Positions 1 to 11,200 of a DNA stretch of 64,000 nucleotides are shown piece after piece (positions within the stretch are counted from its first letter, which is position 1; each line of letters begins with the position of its first letter). The position numbers and the translations under genes were made by a program. The stretch spans positions 23,517,070 through 23,581,069 of the forward strand of contig NC_092671.1 in assembly GCF_964355755.1 (NCBI RefSeq), written 5' to 3'. The notes under the pieces are model-generated. The model was given only the letters and a program-made list of their open reading frames with translations, searched no databases and was not told the origin of the DNA. This DNA is from Antedon mediterranea (Eukaryota; Echinodermata; Crinoidea; Comatulida; Antedonidae).

Positions 1-428
1 GCGCACCGTGCGCGTAATATTTTTCGCGCGCGCGGTAATTTTGTACATGCTTAAAATGACATGAAACGCGTAGAAAGTTGATTAGAAATTATTTTTGCGC
101 ATTTTGAAATTTTAAATGCGCGTGCGCGCGTAACTTTGTGTAAAACACGCAATTTTTTTCCAACAGAAAGTTAGCGCATGATATAAATTAAACTTTCACA
201 AAGTGTCAATTAAAAATCACTTTTAGTTTTTAATCTATGATCAATCATAAAAAATCATAAAATCGCGCGTAAGTCACGTTGCGCAACTCTGACGTAATTC
301 AAAAATAGGAGGTGCACAACTTCACGTAAATGCCCACAGGTTGTCAAAGTTATAAAATGTTATGTTTACACATTTTAGAGAAACGCTCTACACAAAAATA
401 GCGAGAAAGAAAGAAGAACTAGACATGT

Positions 429-449
429 AACTCGTCACTTTGACGAGTT
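429..449. repeat. Perfect palindrome at unit start
   Basis: A 9-bp inverted repeat AACTCGTCA/TGACGAGTT with a 3-nt spacer CTT. It marks the start of each 1.53-kb unit and recurs at 1969-1989, 3680-3700, 5213-5233, 59257-59277 and 60788-60808, each time followed within a few bases by GTTATCCGC, the arm of the end hairpins. Confidence 0.9.
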
Positions 450-3400
450 TGGTTATCCGCCGCGCAAGTGGTGCAACATTAACAATAAGGGGATAGGTTG
501 AGGACAAAAGGAAGTGTTCACGTTGGCATTATGACCTGAACTGAAGAATATGATATGTTGTTATTGCTGAATTTTATTATATTATTTAAATTCATATATA
601 GTATACACAGTCTAATCTGTATCCATATCACATACAGTGACATACAGTGTAGAATAGGTGAAATTACGGGACCCGCTATTTATTGCAATTTTTAACATGT
701 TGACGGTTTTAAAATGAAACGCGAAGGTAGCAATTCCGAAAGGAAATTATCTCAGCAACAACGTATTAGCGTGTAGAAGAAATTTGAATACGTGAAATAT
801 TGATGCGCGCTCTTTTAAATGTTATGAATTATGACGCAAAAGATGAAAATACGACCTTTTTTATTTAACTGGCCATATGATGACGTCACAACATCCGATT
901 GGCAACATTTTTACATAATTTCGTATCTACAATCGAATAGCTTCCAGAAAAAGTTTTAATCGTGATTATCACATTTTATTCTTACGAGCTATAACAGATT
1001 AAAATTTACTGTAAAGATGAAATTGATGCCACACGTGATTTAAATTTTTAGGCATGATGACGTCAAAAAAATTAAAATATTTTTATCTCATGCGAAAGAT
1101 AGTTGATTGACCTAGACAATATCAAAATCGGGGTGAAAATGGAAAACGAATAAGTGGAGATGCGCTCTATTCAATGTGATGAGCTATGACGAAAGATACA
1201 AAAATCCTAAATTTTATATTCGCGTGGCCATACGATGACGTCACAATGTCCGGTTAGCCATATTAATACCTGATCCGATATCTACAACTCATCTACTTCC
1301 AGAATATGTCATCCACAAAAATTTGACCGTCTAGTTTAGAAATTACGACTGTTTAAAAAAAGGCATATTTTAAACGAATTTTTTAACCTTTTCATAAAAA
1401 ACGTGCGCAAATTGTCCAATTCGACGTGCTCGTATGACGTATCTTTAAGTCGAAATTGTTAAAAATTTGGTAAAATTACTAGAAAAGGCTGGAAAAACAT
1501 AAATCACGCGAAAAAAATACGTTTTCAATGCTACGTGCGCACCGCACACGTAGAAATGTGCGCACGCGTGGGAATTTTTGACATGCTTAAAACGACATGA
1601 AACGCGTAGAAAGTTGATTATAAATAAATTTTGCGCATTTTGAAATTTTAAATGTGCGTGCGCGCGTCACTTTGTGTAAAACACGCAATTTTTTTTCAAC
1701 AGAAAGTTAGCGCATGATATAAATTAAACTTTTGCAAAGTTTCACTTTAAAATGTTATTTGGTTTTCGACATATGTTAAATACGAGAAAATCGTTAAATC
1801 GCGCGTACGTCATGTTGCGCAATTGTAAACATCATGAAAAGCTTCGCTTGACGACGTTACGTAAATGTCAATATGTTAAGATAGTTACCGAAATGTTATG
1901 TTTGCGAGTTTTAGAGAAAAGCGTTACACAAAAATCATACAGAAAGAAAGAAGAAGAACTAGACATGTAACTCGTCACTTTGACGAGTTTGGTTATCCGC
2001 CGCGCAAGTGGTGCAACATTAACATTAAGGGGATAGGTTGAGGACAAAAGGAAGTGTTCACGTTGGCATTATGACCTGAACTGAAGAATATGATATGTTG
2101 TTATTGCTGAATTTTATTATTTAAATTCATATATAGTATATACACAGTATAATCTGTATCCATATCACATACAGTGTAGAATAGGTGAAATTACGGGACC
2201 CGCTATTTATTGCAATTTTTAACATGTTGACGGTTTTAAAATGAAACGCGAAGGTAGCAATTCCGAAAGGAAATTATCTCAGCAACAACGTATTAGCGTG
2301 TAGAAGAAATTTGAATACGTGAAATATTGATGCGCGCTCTTTTAAATGTAATGAATTATGACGCAAAAGATGAAAATACGACCTTTTTTATTTAACTGGC
2401 CATATGATGACGTCACAACATCCGATTGGCAACATTTTTACATAATTTCGTATCTACAATCCAATAGCTTCCAGAAAAAATTTTAATCGTGATTATCACA
2501 TTTTATTCTTACGAGCTATAACAGATTAAAATTTACTGTAAAGATGAAATTAATGCCACACGTGATTTAAATTTTTAGGCATGATGACGTCAAAAAAATT
2601 AAAATATTTTTAACTCATGCGAAAGATACTTGATTGACCTAGACAAAATAAAAATCGGGGTGAAAATGGAAAACGGATAAGTGGAGATGCGCTCTATTCA
2701 ATGTGATGAGCTATGACGAAAGATACAAAAATCCTAAATTTTATATTCGCATGGCCATACGATGACGTCATAATGTCCGGTTAGCCATATTAATACCTGA
2801 TCCGATATCTACAACTCATCTACTTCCAGAATATGCCATCCATAAAAAGTTGACCGTCTAGTTTAGAAATTACGACTGTTTAAAAAAAGGCATATTTTAA
2901 ACGAATTTTTTAACCTTTTCATAAAAAACGCGCGCAAATTGTCCAATTCGACGTGCTCGTATGACGTATCTTTAAGTCGAAATTGATTAAAATTTGGTAA
3001 AATTACTAGAAAAGGCTGGAAAAATATAAATCACGCGAAAAAAGTACGTTTTCAATACTACGTGCGCACCGCACACGTAAAAATGTGCGCACGCGTGGGA
3101 ATTTTTGACATGCTTAAAACGACATGAAACGCGTAGAAAGTTGATTAGAAATTAATTTTGCGCATTTTGAAATTTTAAATGCGCGTGCGCGCGTAACTTT
3201 GTGTAAAACACGCAAGTTTTTTCCAACAGAAAGTTAGCGCATGATATAAATTAAACTTTTGCAAAGTTTCAAGTTGAAATGTTATTTGGTTGTCGAGCTA
3301 TGTTAAATACGACAAAATCGTTAAATCGCGCGTAAGTCACGTTGCGCAATTGTAAACGTCAGGAAAAGCTTCGCTTGACGACGTTACGTAAATGTCAATA

Positions 3401-3469
3401 TGTTAAGATAGTTACCGAAATGTTATGTTTGCGAGTTTTAGAGAAAAGCGTTACACAAAAATCATACAG

Positions 3470-3668
3470 AATGATTTCGTACAATCACAAGAGGTTATCC
3501 TGCAACTTCGTTGCGGATAACCAATAAAAAGTTGATGATGATGATGATGATGATTTCGTACAATCACAAGAGGTTATCCTGCAACTTCGTTGCGGATAAC
3601 CTATAATACAGAAAAAAATATTGATCCCATACAATAACAAGGAGTTATCCGCCAAGTGCGGATAACTA
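3470..3668 (+). repeat. Hairpin cluster at a unit junction
   Basis: Three short hairpins lie at 3493-3522, 3572-3601 and 3643-3667. The first two share the stem GGTTATCC..GCGGATAACC and an almost identical ~80-bp surround that ends in a (GAT)n run. The third has the stem AGTTATCCGC/GCGGATAACT with a different loop. The cluster interrupts the regular 1.53-kb spacing of the array. Confidence 0.88.
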
Positions 3669-6600
3669 ACTAGACATGAAACTCGTCACATTGACGAGTT
3701 AGTTATCCGCACCACGACAAACGCCACGTGCACGTCATACGTTGGAATATTGCACACAGATAAAGATTATGGCATTATGACAAGAACTGAAGAATATGAT
3801 ATGCTGTTAGTGCTTAATTCTGTCAATTTTGTGTCATATAGTATATACATGCAAACAGTATAATCTGTATACATATTACATACAGTGTAGAATAGGTGAA
3901 ATTACGGGACCCGCCATTTATTCCATTTTTAACATGGCAATGGTATCAAAATTAAACACTTAGATAGCAATTTGAGAAGGAAATTATCTCAGGAACAACA
4001 TATTAACGTGTAGAAGAAATTTGAATACGTAAAATATAGATGCGCACCCTTTTAAATGTGATGAACTATTACGCAAAATATGAAAATACGTCTTTTTTTA
4101 TTCAACTGGCCATATGATGACGTCACAACATCCGATTGGCAAAATGTTTACATGAATTCGTATCTACAATCCAATAGCTTCCAGAAAACGTTTTAATCGT
4201 GATTATCACATTTTATTCTGATGAGCTATAACAGATTAAAATTTACTGTAAAGATAAATATAAGTGACCCACGTTATTTACATTTTTATACATGACGACG
4301 TCATAAAAATTAAAAAAATGTTTACTCTTGCGTAAGATAGTTGATTGACCTAGAAAATTTCAAAATCTGGGTTAAAATGGAATACGGATAAGTGGAGAGG
4401 CGCTCTATTAAATGAGATGCGCTATGACGAAAGATACAAAAATCCTATATTTTATATTCGCGTGGCCATACGATGACGTCACAATGTCCGGTTTGCCATA
4501 TCAATGCATAATTACTTATCTACAACTTATCATCTTCCTGGATATGTAATTTAAACAAAGTTCACCTCGTAGTTTAGAATCTATGATTGTTTAAAAAAAG
4601 GTATAATTTTGACAAATTTTTGAACTTTTTCCTCAAAAACGCACATAAATTATTCAATTCGACGTGCCCGTATGACGTAATTTGAAGTCGAAATTGTTTC
4701 AAAGTTGGTAAAATTACTATAAAAGGCTTGAAAACATAAATCACGAGAGAAAAATTGTTTTCAACGCTACGTTCGCACCGCGCGCGTAAAAAAAAGCGCG
4801 CGCGTGGGAATTTTTTACATGCTTAAAATGACATGAAACGCGTAGAAAGTTGATTAGAAATTGATTTTTCGCAATTTGAAATTTTAAACGGGCGTGCGCG
4901 CGTAACTTCGTGTGAAACATGCCATTTTTTCCCCATAGTCAGTTAGCGCAAGATATAACTTAAACTTTTTTTCAGTTTCAATTTAAATTGTTATATGGTT
5001 TTCGATCTATGTTAAATACGCGAAATTCGGAAAAACGCGCGTAATTCATGTTGCGCAACTCTGACGTCATTCAAAAATAGGAGGTGCACAATTTCACGTA
5101 AATACCCACATGTTGACAAAGTTATGAAATGTTATGTTTACACGTTTTTGAGTTACGCGAGACACAAAAATGACAGAAAGAAAGAAGAATACAGAAAAAA
5201 AACTAGACATGAAACTCGTCACTTTGACGAGTTAGTTATCCGCACGACAAACGCCACATGCACGTCATACATTGGACACATAAAAAGATTATGGCATATT
5301 GACATGAACTGAAGAGTATAATATGTTGTTAGTGCTAAATGCTGTATATTTTGTGTCATATACTATCTACAGTATACATAGTATAATCTGTATACATATT
5401 AATACAGTGTAGGATAGGCGAAATTACGGGTCCCGTCATTTATTCCAATTTTTAACATGGTGACGGTATGAAAATGAAACACTGATATAGCAATTTCGGA
5501 AAGAATTTATCTCAGCAACAACATATTAACGTGTAGAAGAAATTTTAATACGTAAAATATTAATGCGCGCTCTTTTAAATGTAATGAACTATGACGCAAA
5601 ATATGAAAATACGACTTTTTTTATTTAACTGGCCATATGATGACGTCACAACATCCGATTTGCCAAATTTTTACATGATTTTGTATCTACAATCCAATAG
5701 CTTCCAGAAAACGTTTTAATCGTGATTATCACATTTTATTCTTACGAGCTATAACAGATTAAAATTTTCTGTAAAGATGAAATTAATGCCACATGTAATT
5801 TAGATTTTTAGGCATGATGACGTCATAATAATTAAAATATTTTTAACTCATGCGAAAGATAGTTGATTGACCTAGACAATATCAAAATCGGGGTGAAAAT
5901 GGAAAATGGATAAGTGGAGATGCGCTCTATTAAATGTGATGAGCTATGACGAAAGATACAAAAATCCTCAATTTTATATTCGCGTGGCTATACGATGACG
6001 TTAAAATGTCCGGTTTGCCATATTAATACATGATCCGATATCTACAACTCATCAACTTCCGGAATATGTCATTCACAAAAAGTTGACCGTGTAGTTTAGA
6101 AATTACGACTGTTTAAAAAAAGGCATAATTTTGACAAATTTTTGTACTTTTTCATCAAAAACGTGCGCAAATTGTCCAATTCGACGTGCTCGTATGACGT
6201 AACTTTAAGTCGAAAGTGTTTAAAAGTTGGTGAAATTACTATAAAAGGCTGGAAAAACATAAATCACTTGAAAAAAATATGTTTTTAATGCTACGTGCGC
6301 ACCGCACACGTAAAAATGTGCGCACGCGTGGGAATTTTTTACATGCTTAAAATGACATGAAACGCGTAGAAAGTTGATTAGAAATTAATTTTGCGCATTT
6401 TGAAATTTTAAATGCACGTGCACGCGTAACTTTTTGTAAAACATGCCATTTTTAGTGCACTAACAGTTTGCCCTTCATATGACTTAAATTTTCATAAAGG
6501 GTAAAAAAAAAATTACTCTTGGTTTTTAAGCTATGATCGATCATTAAAAATCATAAAATCGCGCGCAAGTCACGTTGCGCAACTCTGACGTCATTCAAAA

Positions 6601-6716
6601 TAGGAGATGCACAACTTAACGTAAATGCCCACATGTTGTCAAAGTTATAAAATGTTATGTTTACACATTTTAGAGAAACGTGACTCACAAAAAAATGGGA
6701 AAGAAATAAGAAGAAT

Positions 6717-7010
6717 ACAGAAAAAAAAAAAAAAAATATTGATCCACTACAATCACAAGGAGTTATCCGCTACTAAGCGGATAACTAAAAAAAAAAAGAT
6801 GATGAAACAGGACAGTTACAAGGAGTTATCCGCTCAATGCGGATAACTAATAAAAAGTTGATGATGTTGATGATGATTTCGTACAATCACAAGAGGTTAT
6901 CCTGCAACTTCGTTGCGGATAACCAAAAAGTTGATGATGATGATGATGATGATGATGATTTCGTACAATCACAAGAGGTTATCCTGCAACTTCGTTGCGG
7001 ATAACCAATA
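6717..7010 (+). repeat. Hairpin cluster ending the left array
   Basis: Four hairpins lie at 6761-6786, 6823-6848, 6895-6924 and 6977-7006. They share the stem (A/G)GTTATCC(G/T)GC/GCGGATAAC and are separated by A-runs and (GAT)n microsatellite. Each is preceded by a variant of ACAATCACAAGRGG. This is the 3' edge of the left array; the matching edge of the right array is at 62332-62424. Confidence 0.88.
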
Positions 7011-7015
7011 ATGGC

Positions 7016-7210
7016 AATAAGGTTTATCGCAAATAGCGTGCGAGACGCATGATGGGAAGGGTTTGGGAGCAAACGTCACAACGCGTACGTACGTAATTTG
7101 TTGTTTGTACGTACGCGTTGTGACGTTTGCTCCCAAACCCTTCCCATCATGCATTGTAAAATGACATTCCTTGCGATTTTAAGCTAGGCCTATTTGCGAT
7201 AAACCTTATT
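7016..7210. mobile_element. Foldback element with long inner palindrome
   Basis: The outer inverted repeat AATAAGGTTTATCGCAAATA (from 7016) returns in reverse complement at 7190-7210. Inside, 7047-7152 is a near-perfect palindrome with arms of about 45 bp (left arm starts GCATGATGGGAAGGG) and a short AT-rich loop. No coding capacity and no clear target-site duplication. It sits directly after the last hairpin of the left array. Likely a small MITE or foldback element; family unknown. Confidence 0.8.
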
Positions 7211-8181
7211 TGTAAAGCGCAAGCATCCGTCTAAAAAAGAAGCTCACTGCGCTACTGAACAAAGAGCATGAAAAAGTTACAAATCTTAAACTACTAGACT
7301 ACAAACATTACAAATACGCTACAAGTTTTCTGGATAAGACATGGTGAATAAATGAGCCTTAAGCTAGACTTGAATGTATATAATGTAAGTAACTGTCTAG
7401 TTGGACGCCAAGATTTCTGGCTGAGCTGGAGATGTAATTATACGTCCATGGTTTAACCATGTAATGTATAATATATTTATTTTTATTTAAATTTATTTTT
7501 AATATGTCGAATGCAGTTTTAATTGTTTATTAGATTGCTGGGTGGCAATGCATGCATAATAAAGTGTAATAGCCCTCCGACGTACTTAACAAAAATGGAA
7601 CGTCGCGGTTTTCTAGGCGCTGTAGCTACGAAGTGAACGCGAATGATTTTTACTGTATATTATATTCCCCGACGAAAAGTACTCGCGTTTCCGACAGGGG
7701 GGGGCTAGGCTCCCTGACGAGGGGGCTACAGCCCCCGTAGCCCCCCCGCTGGCGCCACCACTGCTGTATCCCCGATATAGTCTTGTGTTCAATATGGTAG
7801 AATAAATCGCGTTTTATTTTGGTTCCGATAAAAATCATCCAGTATTTGCGGTTATTGGTTCTGGTCAATATTTTGTTTATTTTACAGGTTGCAAGAAGTT
7901 TGTGAATGTGTGCTCTTTGAAAATCATTGTAAGAAATGTTGTTTCTGAAAAGAAATTAACAGTTAAAATAGTTTATAATTAGTAGTAGAGTATTTATTAC
8001 CAATGATACGTTCTTTCTATGCCTATGCACCCACCTAACCTACTCTACTATGTACGCATGTCGGATCTACTGATAATGATAATATTGTGATAACCTTGCT
8101 TGGGATGCGTACGCGAGAATTGTTGTTTCATTTGGTTTGCTTAATATATTATTTTATTGCCGCTTAAATGTAGGTAAAAAT
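7211..8181. other. Upstream region of FAIM; no coding feature seen
   Basis: No conserved ORF. It holds a GC-rich segment with G and C runs (about 7697-7750) resembling a dispersed repeat end. A possible splice acceptor, AAATGTAG, ends at 8173, nine bases before the FAIM ATG, so a non-coding upstream exon is possible. I could not locate the promoter or first exon with confidence. Confidence 0.4.
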
Positions 8182-8292
8182 ATGTCAGATATTGTTGCAC
8201 AATGGGATGTATCTCTAAGTGATGGCATTCATAATGTAATCTTTGAACATGGAACAACATCCGGCAAGAGAGTTATTCACCTGGATAGTAAG
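8182..8292 (+). CDS. FAIM: FAIM coding exon 1
   Basis: Encodes residues 1-37, from MSDIVAQWDV through the GTTSGKR block to LDSK. It ends in AAG, followed by donor GTAGGT at 8293, phase 0. Confidence 0.95.
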
Positions 8293-11200
8293 GTAGGTAA
8301 TTGCCCAGTGTTAGTAGTAATATGTTTTTTGGAGTTACCGTAATACCTTAAATGTTATTCTTGAGTTACTTAATTAGTGTCACTGTCAGTCATATAGTGC
8401 AACTGGCATATACAGGTTTATTTTTATTTTTTCTCTCCTCTATATAAACAAAAAAAAAAACAAGTAAACGTCACAAATCACAAGACAGATCTCTTTATTT
8501 TCTGCATGCCATTACAAAGAGTTCTCTAAAACTCCCATTTTATACATAATTTAAAACATGGTATTTCTTTCCCTGGCGATAATAGTTTCTTTTTTTTATT
8601 AAAGTAATTTTAACAAAATATTGTAGGCTTGAGATTTAATTTCCACTTCTACTATTAAATACAGTATCATTTTCTTAATAATAATTATATTTAAAGTAAA
8701 CAGTAAAATAAGAATTTTGAATGTGAATTATTTGTCGTATTCGATTGGGAACTAACGTAAAGATTCGTTGAGTACTTTTTGCATTCAAATTGTAAATTTG
8801 TGCTTAACAGAAAGTCATTCGAATAGAAAACGTTGACAACGAAAGCTTTTTCGTTAAGAACAATATCAACGCTTAAAATACTCCATTAAATAATTACTCA
8901 ACGGACAAACTCCTCAATGGTCACGCTCGAGTACGACAATTGATTGATTATTGAAATAAAAGAAAGAAAGAAAGATCTATCTACATTACAACTTGTAGAG
9001 GTGTTCTATAATTCCACTCCATTTTAGTAACAATTTGAACATGGTAATTTATTTTCATGGCAATATTTTTTCTGCCTTATGATGAAATTCAAGTAATTTA
9101 TTTAAAAAAAAAACCTAACCATTACAGGTTTTACCTTATCACAATCAAATAAAAATGGTTTCTCATTTCATTTGAGCTGTAAAGGGTTCTTTAATTCTTT
9201 CAGTTATTATTTGATAAATAGTCTTTAAAACATATACTTTTTACAATCATTTCTTTTATAAACCAGAGTATTGGAATTTCAGAAACCACTCTTAAAAAGT
9301 AATTTTTACAAGGTCTATCCATGAAATAAACAGAATTACTTTCCTATCTTCACTGAATAGGTCACATACCAATTCCATGCCACTCTCCATGAGAGGAACC
9401 CAGAGACAAGGGGTTACCATTCACCCTAATTATTATGATTATTCAAAATGCACTGTAAAATAACATTGACCTCAAAGTTCAAAGTATAATATCAACATTT
9501 AAAATTGTGGAACATTCTTCCATTTATTTTGTTCTCATGTTACAGTAAAAAATAATACAGATACTATTTAGTATTATTTTTGTACCTTTTGAGTCCATCA
9601 AACTTATTTAAACATGGATTTTATGTCAATCATTTTTGAGGCCTCCCCCTTTGAGATCCCTAATAATTACTTTTCTTTTAACAAAGCCATACTGCCCTTC
9701 CACAAAAAAGCATAGAAATTTAGTCCGGCAGCCAAGGGGTTTAACCTTGTAATGTTTCCTATAGTTTTTTTTTTTGATGGATTTTGATTCTCGATACCAG
9801 AATGAAGGTTTTTTTACTGGACGGCTGTCGACATTGAGCAATTTGCATAATTAGCATAAACAAAATGGCCGCTATTTTCTTAAAAACATGCTGACCTTTG
9901 ACCTCTTGTCGCTATATTTTTGAAAAAAATTAAATAGATTTTTAAAAACATGTATCGTTTCGACGGTCATCAATCACCGATGGTTTGCACATTTTCATAG
10001 TGAAAATAGTACGTCGGAGCACATCGCCAGCTTGATCGAATTCCACCAAGCATGTACGTCGACATCCTTTGTGTACCATCAATCTGAATATGCCGTGTAG
10101 TGATTTTAATTGTCAAAAACATGATCGTCAGTCGATCGATGGCTCAGAGTTTCGATAAATCTTGCGTGTGTGACGTGGTGGTGGAAATACTCCAGCAAGT
10201 TTGCTTCATTAATATGCATGAGACTCTGTGACAACCCGTGACGTCATTTTACTTTAGCTGCATGCGAAAAAGTAGTCACCGCGATCGACCCGGCGCGCGT
10301 GTAAGAAAATAATACCGGCCTAGGCTAGGACAAGTTTATGCTTATATAAAAGCTGAAAAACATTGTCGCGTTGTAAAAATTTAGATTTAAAATACAGGCA
10401 AGTTGTTAGCTTGCTTTGGTACCCTAGGTAAGTATCAGCTGCATGTTACACATGTTGTAATTTGCGAGCTTTAGAGTGTTTGGTAAATGACATTATGAGA
10501 TGTTTGTAAATCGTTTTAAACGACTTACAATGTGCTAGAACGCCAAAATTTCCTCCCAGCCTATGTTTGCTCGCTTCGCTCGCAAAGCTATGCCCCCCCC
10601 CCCCTAATTCAATATTCTAGATCCGCTCCTGCAAAGTTTTTGATTTTCCCCACAGACTCAAACTGCTTTGTTCTCCAGACATTAAGAATTTTGTTCAGCT
10701 GAATAACTTTCAGTTCAAAATTGTATTGTAATATGAGAAAAAGACTCACAATACTTTTGTTGGTTGATTAAATGGAGGCCATTCTAAATCAAAAGGTATT
10801 TTTTTAATTCTACCTGATCCTAACCACATACATCGTAAGTTTTAAGCCTTACTAAATTAATAGTCAAGTAATTAAATAGGGTGTACACTTTTTGTTCATT
10901 TTTCAAATAAAGTTGTATCACCTGCGTATTGAATAATTTTAAAGTGGAGCTCCACCCAGAATATTTCTATTTTTCTTACATTTCAACTGTTTTTTTCTGT
11001 TTTATGTGGGTTTGTCCCACTTTTATTTCATAAACTTTTAAACTATTGAAATACATTGCAGGTAATAATATATAATAAATATTTTATAGTGCTATACAAT
11101 AAAAATAAAATTATTTTTTAACCTATTTTTTTTGTGTTAATTTATTCCCATACACATGAACTAACATTCTCTACTACTCTTTCAAGTAATAATCATTTCT

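Larger units (their letters stand above)
1..6716 (+). repeat. Tandem array of ~1.53-kb non-coding units
   Basis: The same long sequence recurs in direct order. The landmark ACTAGACATG plus a small palindrome recurs near 418, 1959, 3670 and 5204, and a GC-rich GTGCGCACCG landmark near 1, 1536, 3064, 4766 and 6298. Spacing is about 1530-1540 bp, except one interval of about 1.7 kb enlarged by the hairpin block at 3470-3668. Units are similar but carry substitutions and small indels. No ORF longer than about 75 codons is conserved. Each unit has several TGACGTCA-like motifs and alternating CG/CA segments (GCGCGTGCGCGCG). The family also occurs dispersed elsewhere in the window. I do not recognise a named family; it may be a satellite derived from a non-autonomous transposon. 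Confidence 0.93.

Noticed and set aside
1752-1970. 72-codon ORF and similar ones in the 1.5-kb units
   Set aside because: Not conserved in length or frame between units; shadows of the non-coding repeat.
6717-7010. CRISPR-like array (repeated palindromes with spacers)
   Set aside because: The genome is animal, the spacers are themselves repeats or microsatellite, and unit lengths vary.
9626-9841. 71-codon minus-strand ORF in FAIM intron 1
   Set aside because: No family resemblance, low-complexity Lys runs, no supporting splice signals.
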